NCBI RefSeq assembly: GCF_031432315.1
Contig: NZ_JAVKGO010000015.1
Coordinates: 1 to 42,030, forward strand
Origin: Serpentinicella sp031432315
GTDB taxonomy: Bacteria > Bacillota > Clostridia > Peptostreptococcales > Natronincolaceae
Length of the DNA: 42,030 nt
Direction of reading: 5' to 3'
This document shows positions 9,100-17,112 of the stretch, in pieces (the stretch's first letter is position 1; every line of letters begins with the position of its first letter). The translations under genes and the position numbers were made by a program. Under the pieces are notes generated by a model. That model saw only the letters and a program-made list of their open reading frames with translations, did no database searches and was not told where the DNA came from.

Positions 9100-9480
9100 T
9101 TTATCACTTCCTAAAATGTGATTATACAAAATTAAGCATGACCGCAATTTTAATTTTATTCGTTAAAGCGTCGCATGTCAATTAACTCATGATAAATAAT
9201 CCACGAAACAAACATATTATAATTTTGCTAAACAGTTGAACCCTTAAAGCAAAACCACATTTCCATGGGTGAGTACAATTCATCACTAAAACCCTATACC
9301 CTTAAAACACACCCAAAATCTATTACTTCACCAGCCATCAAAAATAAAAAAACTCTGAAACCAGCTTAATTAGCCTATTTTCAAGGGCATCTATTTTTAT
9401 TTTTTAGTCAGCAGAGCTACCGCCTCGACATGCGTAATCTGTGACACTATTTAAAAAACATTGTAACTATAATACTACAT
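9100..9480. other. gene-poor gap with methyltransferase-like 3' remnant
   Basis: About 380 bases with no intact gene, mostly AT-rich. At 9397-9447 (minus) a short GC-richer piece reads VSQITHVEAVALLTKK then TAA. This resembles the C-terminal tail (HVExVxLL) of RlmCD/TrmA-type uracil methyltransferases. Upstream of it the frame is closed by a TAA. The 3' end of such genes is a known insertion site for some Gram-positive elements, so this may mark an internal element boundary. The assignment rests on 16 residues only. Confidence 0.3.
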
Positions 9481-11118
9481 CTAACCGATAATTGTATTGC
9501 CCTTCAAATCCTCTACCATAGATTTTAACTCTATAACTTTAATAGATCTATCCGCACCATATTTTAGATACCAATTTTCGCTGTCCTTTTTTAATATTAT
9601 TTTTTTATTATTTAGTGTTTTATGCTCATTAATCTCCATATCAATCATCCAGCAAATTACTATATCAATGGTATCCAGTGGATGTTCATGTTTAAATAGA
9701 TTTGAGAGTTTGTACTCTACTTCTGCTAAAAGTTTCTTTCCATTGTGATCTTCCAAAATCATATCTGTTGACGAAGCACCAGAATAATCCCCTACTTTAT
9801 AATCCATACATTTGCGCGCTAATAACATTGAAAATAAAACGATAACTTGCCATTCATTCCTTGGTAATTTAACAAGAGGAATATCTTGTATATTTAAGTT
9901 TTCATATTTATCATACTCATAGAGCCTTTCTTTCGTCTCTATAATTTTCTTCTCCATTTTATCTCTTTTGTCTTCTTCCTCTTTAAGTTTAAAGTAAGAT
10001 TCCTGTGCAACTTTATAAATTTGTTCTCTCACGACTTCTTGTGCAGTATTTATAATCCAATCTACTTCTTTAGAATCTAAATTGGTAATATTATTGCGGT
10101 CTGAAGTCAATTCAAAATTTTGTGAGTTAATCATAATATGAAAATGGTTGTAGTTTGCATCATCTAATAAAAAATCCTTTCTATTTATGATATACATGAA
10201 ATCCTTACACAAAACAACCCCGAATCTAGACTTGTGAGATTGACCTTGTTGTAGATTAACAATCTGGGATCGTTTATTATGGCCTGATACAGTTGCATAT
10301 ATCTGAAATGAAACATATTTACCATCTATTACCGTATGTCTGTGAAATGGACCAAAATGTTTGCAGTAATTTAGTGATAATTTATTCTCTGTTCTTATTT
10401 CGTCATTTTGAGGGTTCTCATCTGGTTCTGAAAATCGATGTTCCCCAACAAACTCTTCTTCTCTATTATTAATTTTATCTACTAGTCTAATAATAGGGGA
10501 TATCTGTATGTTCTTTACTAATTTCCTTAACTCTTTTACATGCGTAAATTTTGTTTTAAATGATCCTGCTGCTGTATACCAAAGTATATAGTCTTTTAAC
10601 GTATCGAAATCAAAATGCTTTGTTGCAGCATGGTCTACTTTGTAGTCAATAATTCTAACTTCAGTTCCATCATGACCGTCAATTGGTTCTTTCTCTTCAA
10701 TGCTATACTCTAGCATAATATTTTTGTTGAGTTTTTCCCAAGGTTTATCTAACTGACCGATAAATCTTTTACCGTTTTTTTGTGATGTTACTATTAGTTT
10801 TTCACATTTGAAAAATGTCTTCGTTCCAAGTCCTTTTTCTCCAATATTGTCATTGTCTTTTCTTGACTCCCCTAAACTGAAAAAACTTTCAAAATCCTCT
10901 AGGTCCATACCCATACCATCATCTCTAATAATTAAACAGAATTGATTGCTCTCTTGATCAATAGATACTTCTATCGTAATATTTGTAGCAGATGCATCAA
11001 TGGCATTACTAATGGCTTCTCTGATAATCTCCTTAGACTCTAAGATATTTTTAGCAATCTCTTTAAACAGCGATGTTTTATTTACATTACATACTTTTGT
11101 TTGAATGTTTTTTTTCAT
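9481..11118 (-). CDS. GHKL (MORC/MutL-like) ATPase, nuclease-like C-terminus
   Basis: 545-residue protein. The N-terminal GHKL (HSP90/MutL/histidine-kinase fold) ATPase has an N-box EAISNAIDA (34-42), a G1 box DDGMG (66-70) and a G2 loop GEKGLGTK (93-100). A MutL/HSP90 S5-like middle region follows, then a coiled-coil-prone Glu/Lys stretch (375-400). The C-terminal 130 residues carry Asp452 (STDMIL), an E-x-K at 468-470 (AEVEYK) and FKHEHP...DIVICW, consistent with a restriction-endonuclease-like fold; that part is inference. Iyer and colleagues described MORC-like GHKL ATPases linked to restriction-modification genes in bacteria, and this neighbourhood (two methylases, SF2 nuclease-helicase) fits. 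GGAGGG lies 6 bases before the ATG. The divergent HTH gene and its operators lie upstream, so expression is probably repressor-controlled. Confidence 0.82.
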   Translation of the reverse strand: MKKNIQTKVCNVNKTSLFKEIAKNILESKEIIREAISNAIDASATNITIEVSIDQESNQFCLIIRDDGMGMDLEDFESFFSLGESRKDNDNIGEKGLGTKTFFKCEKLIVTSQKNGKRFIGQLDKPWEKLNKNIMLEYSIEEKEPIDGHDGTEVRIIDYKVDHAATKHFDFDTLKDYILWYTAAGSFKTKFTHVKELRKLVKNIQISPIIRLVDKINNREEEFVGEHRFSEPDENPQNDEIRTENKLSLNYCKHFGPFHRHTVIDGKYVSFQIYATVSGHNKRSQIVNLQQGQSHKSRFGVVLCKDFMYIINRKDFLLDDANYNHFHIMINSQNFELTSDRNNITNLDSKEVDWIINTAQEVVREQIYKVAQESYFKLKEEEDKRDKMEKKIIETKERLYEYDKYENLNIQDIPLVKLPRNEWQVIVLFSMLLARKCMDYKVGDYSGASSTDMILEDHNGKKLLAEVEYKLSNLFKHEHPLDTIDIVICWMIDMEINEHKTLNNKKIILKKDSENWYLKYGADRSIKVIELKSMVEDLKGNTIIG

Positions 11119-11148
11119 TTGATTCCCTCCAAAATGTTTTTATTTGTT

Positions 11149-11277
11149 TACACTATAAAGTGTATTGTATCTATATAATTTAGTTTTATACATTTTAAAG
11201 TGTATTTAAATAGTGTAATAATACATTTTAAAGTTTTAAAAATACAAAGTATTTGATTACAGTCATTTTAAAGTGTA
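11149..11277. promoter_or_regulatory. four-site operator array between ATPase and HTH
   Basis: Four 16-bp sites with consensus TACATTTTAAAGTGTA: 11149-11164 (TACACTATAAAGTGTA, most palindromic), 11189-11204 (exact), 11222-11237 (right half degenerate) and 11262-11277 (GTCATT left half). Start-to-start distances are 40, 33 and 40 bases. They fill the 183-bp divergent region. Site 1 lies just upstream of the ATPase ribosome binding site and site 4 inside the promoter of the HTH gene. The obvious candidate binder is the adjacent 71-residue HTH protein. Confidence 0.75.
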
Positions 11278-11281
11278 TAAT
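11253..11281 (+). promoter_or_regulatory. sigma-A promoter of HTH gene
   Basis: -35 TTGATT (11253-11258), 17-bp spacer and perfect -10 TATAAT (11276-11281), 20 bases before the ATG. Operator site 4 fills the spacer and overlaps the -10, so bound repressor would block RNA polymerase, consistent with autorepression. Confidence 0.75.
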
Positions 11282-11301
11282 CTAGATATGGAGGGGATTA
11301 T

Positions 11302-11517
11302 ATGAAACTTTCTACAAGTGAAAAAATAAGAATTTTATGTAAAAGAAAAAACATAACGCTGGCTCAATTAGCAGAAAAATTAAATATATCTAGTCAGAAT
11401 TTATCTAATAAACTATCTAGAGATAATTTTCCTGAAAAAGAATTGAAGAAAATCGCAGAAACGCTTGGCTGTTTTTATGAGTCTTATTTTGTTTTAGATG
11501 ATAATGAGAAAATATAA
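11302..11517 (+). CDS. Cro/CI-type HTH repressor
   Basis: 71-residue XRE-family helix-turn-helix protein that is almost entirely the DNA-binding domain. EKIRILCKRKNITLAQLAEK is helices 1-2, and LNISSQNLSNKLSRDNF is the turn plus recognition helix. There is no sensor or dimerisation extension beyond a short C-terminal tail. ATG follows GGAGGGG (11290-11296). It is divergent from the GHKL ATPase gene, with four palindromic sites between them, one covering its own promoter. It probably acts as an autorepressor that also sets expression of the ATPase and perhaps the methylase operon, like the control proteins of restriction-modification systems. Its own terminator follows immediately. Confidence 0.85.
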   Translation: MKLSTSEKIRILCKRKNITLAQLAEKLNISSQNLSNKLSRDNFPEKELKKIAETLGCFYESYFVLDDNEKI

Positions 11518-11560
11518 AAGCAATTGACACTAGTCAAATCTAGTACCAATTGCTTTTTTT
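11517..11560 (+). terminator. intrinsic terminator after HTH gene
   Basis: AAAAGCAATTG pairs with CAATTGCTTTT, with an inner CTAG-centred stem, followed by a run of eight or more Ts. The hairpin closely resembles the one at 13544-13589. Confidence 0.88.
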
Positions 11561-11589
11561 TATGATAAAACATAAATTTTGAATTCCAT

Positions 11590-12804
11590 TTACCTAACTT
11601 CTGTTATTTTTAATTCTATATTCCCGTTATAATATTGTACTTCTCCTATGAACCTATAAGTTTTTCCTTTTTCTATATATGGCACTTTAGTATCTTTGAA
11701 TATAACTGCTTCCAAATCCCCAGTCCCATCATTTAAAGTTAAAAATTTCACACCGCTTTGATTATGGTGAAAAAATTTATCAACGCGTGCTTGCATATCA
11801 ACTTTCTCTCCTACATTTTTATCATCTATAGCTGAAAAAGTTAAAGTTGTATCTCCAGTATTGATTTTTTTAACTGGAGTCGTATTGCTTTGACTTGATA
11901 TATTGCGAGCTGGGAGAGTGTTATTGCTTTCGTTTGATTGGCTTTCTCCTGATAATAAATAGACTCTCTCTCCGTCAAAAAAATCATTTTGATTTAAATA
12001 AACAAAACCAATAGCAGTAACTAACATTAATCCAACTAGCATTAAAGCAATAGGTTTCTTCTTTTTCTTTGTTCCACTTTCACTTATATCGTTTAATTTC
12101 TCACTTACCTTTGCAATCATTTCTTCATGTTCCTGAATTTTTTCATAATATTCGTCATCTTGTCTATTTGTGCATGAAGATTTTATGCTGTTTGCGATTT
12201 CACTTAACTGTCTTGGATGGAGATATCTTTCTCTATTTTGAAATTTAGCTGCCTTCTCTAAAACTTCTTCCAGATTATTTGATTGGGACATTTCCTTATA
12301 AAATAAATGATATTTAAAATAATCGTTTATCTCTTTCTTCTCCCATTTATCTATTTGTTTTGAAAACTTTTCTTTAAATTCGCGTTCACTAAAACCTTTA
12401 TGTATTACACAATAACTAATATCTCTATACGGATCTGTAGTTGCATTTAAGCTATTGGACATAATAAAGTTTTTTAATGGTTCTAAATATGTTTTCACCT
12501 GGCTAAATGGATTTATTGTTTTGTATTTCGTCTTTAGTAGCCCATTAGACATAGCCTTCTCGATATAATTAATGTTCATATTTTTAACTTCAATTAATTT
12601 ATAACCAAACCGCGGTGATATAATTAAGAAATCTGGTTGCAACTCTCCAATCTCTGGTTGCGCAATGACATATGTATCTTCGAGTAAATTTTTTCTTAAA
12701 AAATCTCCCACTTCTATTTCTGCTTTAATTCCTTTTTTATCTTCTGGTCTTTTTGCTTCTTCTAAACACATGACTAACTGGTCTCTTCCTTTGAAAAAAG
12801 CCAT
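11590..12804 (-). CDS. NERD nuclease-like, TM segment, OB-fold fusion
   Basis: 404-residue protein with an unusual three-part layout. Residues about 24-130 form a NERD (nuclease-related) domain: AEIEVGDFL, then Asp58 in QPDFLII and E-V-K at 72-74 (LIEVKN), the expected D...ExK catalytic set. A charged helical linker (to about 245) leads to KKKK and one transmembrane helix (about 252-270). After a Ser/Asn-rich linker, residues about 325-404 (VGEKVDMQARVDKF...LTLNDGTGDLEAVIFKD...GEVQYYNGNIELKI) form an OB-fold nucleic-acid-binding domain of the replication-factor/anticodon type. This would place the nuclease and OB domains on opposite sides of a membrane unless the TM helix is only an anchor-like segment. 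It has its own ribosome binding site (GAGGGAT) and no operon partner. A defence role is inferred from its location. Confidence 0.75.
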   Translation of the reverse strand: MAFFKGRDQLVMCLEEAKRPEDKKGIKAEIEVGDFLRKNLLEDTYVIAQPEIGELQPDFLIISPRFGYKLIEVKNMNINYIEKAMSNGLLKTKYKTINPFSQVKTYLEPLKNFIMSNSLNATTDPYRDISYCVIHKGFSEREFKEKFSKQIDKWEKKEINDYFKYHLFYKEMSQSNNLEEVLEKAAKFQNRERYLHPRQLSEIANSIKSSCTNRQDDEYYEKIQEHEEMIAKVSEKLNDISESGTKKKKKPIALMLVGLMLVTAIGFVYLNQNDFFDGERVYLLSGESQSNESNNTLPARNISSQSNTTPVKKINTGDTTLTFSAIDDKNVGEKVDMQARVDKFFHHNQSGVKFLTLNDGTGDLEAVIFKDTKVPYIEKGKTYRFIGEVQYYNGNIELKITEVR

Positions 12805-12960
12805 ATTTTATCCCTCAATTCAATTTTTTTACTATTTAGTTGCATAGTAGATGTATATTACCTTTTGTTCTTTATATATTAGCACTATTATTTTAATAGT
12901 GTTATAGTTCTCTCATTTTACTTTTTCTTATAGTTTAAGTTTAAGTATTCATCTTAATAC

Positions 12961-13296
12961 TTATTCCACGTCCCTAACAAACAGTCCTTTGCTTAATATA
13001 ATGATCTTTAATTGTTTTTTTAAATCTTCATTGATCTCTTCGTTAATACGTATTAATTCGTAACCTGATTTTACCGCTTCCGAGTATACCCTTCGCTCAG
13101 GTATATTAGTATTTTTTATAAGTTCTATATATTCTATAACCCTCTGATTATTTAAATTCTCGGGAAGTCTAAGAGTAGCCTGCATAATTCTTTTTCCTGC
13201 TCTATAAGTTTTTATAATTATATACATAATTCCAGTTCCTGTAGTTAAAGAAACAATAATGCACGCCATAATAATTACATGTAAAATTTTCTCCAT
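12961..13296 (-). CDS. small membrane-anchored protein, unknown
   Basis: 111 residues. One hydrophobic N-terminal segment (about residues 5-28, HVIIMACIIVSLTTGTGIMY) is followed by a basic, cytoplasm-like tail with mostly helical content. AAGGGG precedes the ATG. It lies downstream of the unknown 389-residue gene region but is separated by a terminator-like hairpin, so it is probably transcribed alone. No family is recognised. Confidence 0.55.
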   Translation of the reverse strand: MEKILHVIIMACIIVSLTTGTGIMYIIIKTYRAGKRIMQATLRLPENLNNQRVIEYIELIKNTNIPERRVYSEAVKSGYELIRINEEINEDLKKQLKIIILSKGLFVRDVE

Positions 13297-13710
13297 ATTA
13301 TACCCCTTTCTATAATAATGTATAATTCTGTATATATTTAAAAAAACCTGTAAAAATACAAAAAATTATTATAAAAATTGTAGTATTAAAAGAATTACTC
13401 ATACCCAACTATATCAATATCATAGTCTTTATTTATAGTTTGATAATCCATAATAACAATACAATTAAAAATAAATTTTAAAAATTGTAGAACTACTTAG
13501 CTATTATTTATTCTTATTTTTTTAAATCAAAATTATAAATTATAAAAAGCAATCGACGCTAGTGTACAAACTAGTAACGATTGCTTTTTATAACTACTTA
13601 AAACATATCTTATAGGACAATTTGATTCCTATTTATCAGCATTATAAACTATTGTTACTCTGTATTTTTTTAGATTGAATATAATTCTACAGATGCGTTC
13701 GTTTTCAACA
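13297..13710. other. AT-rich gap
   Basis: 414 bases with no gene visible. It is very AT-rich and contains the terminator hairpin at 13544-13589 and presumably the promoter of the small membrane protein gene. No other structure was noticed. Confidence 0.5.
13544..13590. terminator. intrinsic terminator, CTAG-core hairpin
   Basis: AAAAAGCAATCG (13544-13555) pairs with CGATTGCTTTTT (13578-13589), with an inner CTAGT/ACTAG stem. A-run and T-run flanks make it usable in both directions. It probably ends the 15767-to-13711 operon. Its sequence is a close variant of the terminator at 11517-11560. Confidence 0.8.
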
Positions 13711-14880
13711 TCAAAATTGTTCTTGTTCTCTCGCCTCAAAGTAACACGCAACACGAACTAAAAGTTTGATTTCGCCTCCGTTCATTTTACTTGTATTAAT
13801 TATAACCCATTTCTTAGCAAACTCATTAGAAAACGCTTGTACTTGTTTTATACCACAAGCATAGTTTGTTGAAAGTTCGTCACCATCATTGAGATAACTA
13901 AATATTTTTTCTAGTTGATAATGTAACATTTTATGACTGATTTTAGGTTGAGCATATAGTATACTCCCAAGTATATTTGACAGCTTTTCATAATCTAATT
14001 CTTCAACTGCATCTATTAAATCAGGGATTAAATCAGTGATGTGTTTTTGATATTTCAAAACAATATTCATATTTGTTTGTTCAGTAAGCGTGCAATTAAG
14101 AATCTTTATCGCAAGCTCTACGATAGACGAATCTTGATAACGATTTTCAAGCATTTCCACTATATTTTCTAAAGTAACAATAGGAGACAAATCGATGGCC
14201 ACTTTCTCTTTTTTCCATTCTGTCCTTTTGTTATAAATTATTTGATATACTTTCTCAGTTGCTTCTTTCATAAGAATAAATCGAGAATTAATATATTCTT
14301 TCAAAATATTAAATGAAAACATTAAATCTTGAGTTTCTTCGAATTGATTAGAATATATCCGAACTCCTATCCCATCATTCACACCTCTCAAACCACTAAG
14401 GGCACTGTTTGTGATAACCCATGGTGAATATTGGATCTCATTTTTTCTGAAAAATTTTGGTCTGCTTGTTTCGAATGGGTGAGCCATCGAAAGCGAACGA
14501 AAATACTCAAAAAATTTATCATCAGTTGGACAATCATCCTCAGGAATACTTAACGGGGCGTTAATACAAACTTCTTTAAAAAATGTATATGAATCTTTAT
14601 TTTTAACAGAATAGACATTCGGTATATCTAAAGATTTTAGCAATTGTTTTACAGCATCTAGAATCATACATGAATACATGATAAAAAATAGTAGTGACTC
14701 CTCTGTCTTAGGTGGATTTGCATTTTTGTTAAGATATGAAACGCTTTTGTCCAATCTATCCATTACTGCACAAATTAGATTGTAATGCTCTTTATATTCT
14801 TTATCATAAATAAAAATGTCCTCTTCATTAATTGCTTTTCTGAAATTTTCACATAGTTCGGTATCTAAGAATTCACCCAT
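13711..14880 (-). CDS. HEPN-like protein of unknown function
   Basis: 389 residues, largely alpha-helical, no membrane segment. Near the middle of the N-terminal half lies FFEYFRSLSMAHPFET (123-138), where Arg128 and His134 give an R-x5-H spacing after a long helix (LFFIMYSCMILDAVKQLLKS, 64-83). This is the arrangement of HEPN ribonuclease motifs, but the match is weak and the Asn usually next to Arg is absent. The C-terminal half is helical and repeat-like. AGGAGG precedes the ATG. It lies 44 bases downstream of a gene for a polytopic membrane protein on the same strand, so the two probably form an operon. A soluble helical effector paired with a membrane protein suggests an abortive-infection or toxin module, but this is speculative. 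Confidence 0.6.
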   Translation of the reverse strand: MGEFLDTELCENFRKAINEEDIFIYDKEYKEHYNLICAVMDRLDKSVSYLNKNANPPKTEESLLFFIMYSCMILDAVKQLLKSLDIPNVYSVKNKDSYTFFKEVCINAPLSIPEDDCPTDDKFFEYFRSLSMAHPFETSRPKFFRKNEIQYSPWVITNSALSGLRGVNDGIGVRIYSNQFEETQDLMFSFNILKEYINSRFILMKEATEKVYQIIYNKRTEWKKEKVAIDLSPIVTLENIVEMLENRYQDSSIVELAIKILNCTLTEQTNMNIVLKYQKHITDLIPDLIDAVEELDYEKLSNILGSILYAQPKISHKMLHYQLEKIFSYLNDGDELSTNYACGIKQVQAFSNEFAKKWVIINTSKMNGGEIKLLVRVACYFEAREQEQF

Positions 14881-14924
14881 CTGATGCCTCCTAGGTTGTT
14901 TGTCTTACTTAACGTTTTTATTTT

Positions 14925-15767
14925 TTAAAAAAATTCATCAAAATTACTCAGATTATAATAATTTGTTCTTAATTTATCTATTATCTGTTCTTGACTAAGA
15001 TCTTTTTCTATAATTTCTTTTTCTAGAGATTCAAGCCATACTATTTTTATCTTTTTAAGGTATTTAATTATAAAAAAATCCAATAATAACATTAAAAACA
15101 TAGTACATATCCCATATATCCATACACTAAAGTACTTTTCTGATTGTATTTTCATGATTTCATTTATTGGTATAAGTGAAATCACAATTAATACGAGTGA
15201 ACTAATACAGGAAATTATTAATTGAGAACTTTTAACTTCTATTGTTTTCTTTCGTACTTGCTCTCTTTTTTCATACCTATAAATTACTTGTTTTACTACT
15301 ATATATATTGGGACTACAGATGATACGGCAAAATATATTGCAAATATCCAAAATACTATAACAATTTTAGAATCTAAAATTGTAGTTATATATATATTAG
15401 TTAAAAACATAACCAATGTTATACAACATTCCACACATCTAACTATTACAGAAAATTTAAAATCAATTTTATTAATACTAATTTCTGAAAAGAGTTTTAT
15501 CTTTTTCTGTCTAATAGTTTGATTAAGTAGCATAAAAAGACTTCTGATAAAATTACCTGAAATAACAAAACTAATTACAAATATGTCAAATGTGTCCTGT
15601 GAGTAAGTAATTTGTGGATATCCTTTTAGTATAAATAAAGCAATTGCAACAATACTACTTCCTATGCCCCATAATGTTGCGCCAAATAATTTCCCTTTCT
15701 TATCTTCTTTTAATTGTAATTGCATTAAATACTCTATCCATTCTTTCTGATTTAATCTAGTTTTCAT
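14925..15767 (-). CDS. polytopic membrane protein, unknown
   Basis: 280 residues with about six hydrophobic segments: about 28-48 (LFGATLWGIGSSIVAIALFI), 62-80, 108-128, 133-160, 185-203 and 214-235. Charged loops and a hydrophilic C-terminal tail of about 45 residues end in NLSNFDEFF. No transporter or enzyme signature is seen. Phe/Ile-rich composition is typical of island membrane proteins. TGAGGTG precedes the ATG. It is the first gene of a likely two-gene operon with the HEPN-like protein. The SMODS-associated membrane effectors and AbiGi-type proteins have comparable layouts, but no homology is claimed. Confidence 0.6.
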   Translation of the reverse strand: MKTRLNQKEWIEYLMQLQLKEDKKGKLFGATLWGIGSSIVAIALFILKGYPQITYSQDTFDIFVISFVISGNFIRSLFMLLNQTIRQKKIKLFSEISINKIDFKFSVIVRCVECCITLVMFLTNIYITTILDSKIVIVFWIFAIYFAVSSVVPIYIVVKQVIYRYEKREQVRKKTIEVKSSQLIISCISSLVLIVISLIPINEIMKIQSEKYFSVWIYGICTMFLMLLLDFFIIKYLKKIKIVWLESLEKEIIEKDLSQEQIIDKLRTNYYNLSNFDEFF

Positions 15768-15887
15768 CAGTCACCTCATATAATATGTTTTTTCTATATA
15801 AGTTTTTAGAAACAGAATTAACTTAATGTATAGTATTTAATTCTTCAATTTTTTTCTAAATCCTTTGTTGATTTAAAGTTCAACTAC

Positions 15888-15923
15888 AAAAAAATCGTTT
15901 CATATCACAGAAACGATCTTTTT
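15888..15923. terminator. bidirectional hairpin terminator
   Basis: ATCGTTTC (15894-15901) pairs with GAAACGAT (15910-15917), flanked by an A-run on the left and CTTTTT on the right. On the minus strand it terminates transcripts from the nuclease gene at 16126-17112. Confidence 0.75.
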
Positions 15924-15985
15924 AATACTTTGTTTAATATTTATTTTTTACAACCACAACCACTGCACCTACTTATTCTGTTTAA

Positions 15986-16111
15986 CTAGTAGCGGCAACA
16001 CTCCACATGGCACGAGAGGATAGGAAATACGTCTTTATCGCACTTTTCCAGCCTTTCGTTTGTGGGAACATATCCACTGCATTTTTGTGTGTCGACAGGA
16101 ACAAATCTACT
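15986..16111 (-). pseudogene. cysteine-rich C-terminal ORF remnant
   Basis: A frame just downstream of the nuclease gene reads SRFVPVDTQKCSGYVPTNER and ends FPILSCHVECCRY at TAG 15986-15988. It has no start codon and two stops directly upstream. Five Cys in 29 residues (CSGY, KCDK, SCHVECC) suggest a former zinc-binding tail. It is less AT-rich than its surroundings. It may be the end of a deleted gene or of an originally longer neighbour. The family is not recognised. Confidence 0.35.
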
Positions 16112-16125
16112 CAAATAAATACTGT

Positions 16126-17112
16126 TTACCTACTATATGTGTTATTACCACAATCTGATATATAACCTCGTTCAACACATTTCTTGATAAGTTTTTCTCC
16201 GTCTGCCTGACCATATCCTAAATCACTTTCAATTTTAATTAATAGTTCTTCAATTGTATATGTTTCGCCACCATCCTTGAAATAATCACCTGTAGCTTCA
16301 TAGTCTTTATTCAAAAAGGCAAGACATTCAGCCACTAAAATATCATGATCAGACAACTTATCAACTGCAGTAGTATCAGATTTTTTTGGTTCTAGTCCAT
16401 GCACAAAAATATGATCATCCGGAACATAACCATTATGTGTCGGAATAGATTCTCCTGTCTTACCCACATTCGTCATTTTGAACCCAATTCTTTCAAATTT
16501 GTCTTTAATGATATTCAAATTATAGTTTATCTGAGCTTTTCCATTATAGTTTCGAGGATTAAATTTCTCATTTAGATTTCCACAACAACGTGCATTATTA
16601 AAATCACCACAAACGATATATATATGATCTTTTTCAAGTGAGCTAATCATGGGTAGCAAAATATTATCAAAGTTATTACTTGCACTATCATACTGTGCTT
16701 GAAGATTTCCCGCTCCACCTGTTTCCATTCTGCAGCCTATAATACAAAGATTTATACCGCATTGCAACGGAATCGCAACTCTTAAAATATTGCAACCTTC
16801 AACAACAGATGAAATTGTATTACTGTTATATACTTCATTTACAAGGTCATCTGCTTTAATCAAATCTTTTTTTATTCCAATTAAAATGCCATTTTTCCCT
16901 GAGCGATTTGAAATAAACCAAATATATCCCTCGTTTTGAAATCTCTCAAATAAATAATCTAAGCCCTTGGCAATAACAAACTCCGTTAAAACGATGATAT
17001 CTGCATCTTGCTTAATTATTTTATCAACCATTAAGCTATCTATCTTATATTGATTGTTCCATCCTAAAGATGCTGCACCTTTTATATTCCATGTCATTAT
17101 TTTCAGTTCCAT
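16126..17112 (-). CDS. endonuclease/exonuclease/phosphatase-family protein
   Basis: 328-residue metal-dependent phosphoesterase of the DNase I-like (EEP) superfamily. The conserved catalytic set is visible: Asn9 in TWNIKG, Glu44 in VLTEF, Asp170-x-Asn172 in CGDFNN, Asp232/Asp233-His in PDDHIF and the terminal Ser-Asp-His at 254-256 (LSDHD). Residues about 270-328 (TYTIEELLIKIESDLGYGQA...RGYISDCGNNTYSR) look like a small winged helix, an add-on not found in the core family. It may cleave DNA or RNA, or a phosphodiester in a nucleotide or lipid. AAAGGATG precedes the ATG. It stands alone between terminators in a defence-rich region, so a role as an effector nuclease is plausible. Confidence 0.8.
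   Translation of the reverse strand: MELKIMTWNIKGAASLGWNNQYKIDSLMVDKIIKQDADIIVLTEFVIAKGLDYLFERFQNEGYIWFISNRSGKNGILIGIKKDLIKADDLVNEVYNSNTISSVVEGCNILRVAIPLQCGINLCIIGCRMETGGAGNLQAQYDSASNNFDNILLPMISSLEKDHIYIVCGDFNNARCCGNLNEKFNPRNYNGKAQINYNLNIIKDKFERIGFKMTNVGKTGESIPTHNGYVPDDHIFVHGLEPKKSDTTAVDKLSDHDILVAECLAFLNKDYEATGDYFKDGGETYTIEELLIKIESDLGYGQADGEKLIKKCVERGYISDCGNNTYSR

Noticed and set aside
15961..16111. RlmD-like reading (AVDMFPQT) in another frame at this locus
   Set aside because: The open frame giving the Cys-rich CHVECC tail is longer and more coherent; the VDMFP match is only a few residues and needs a frameshift.
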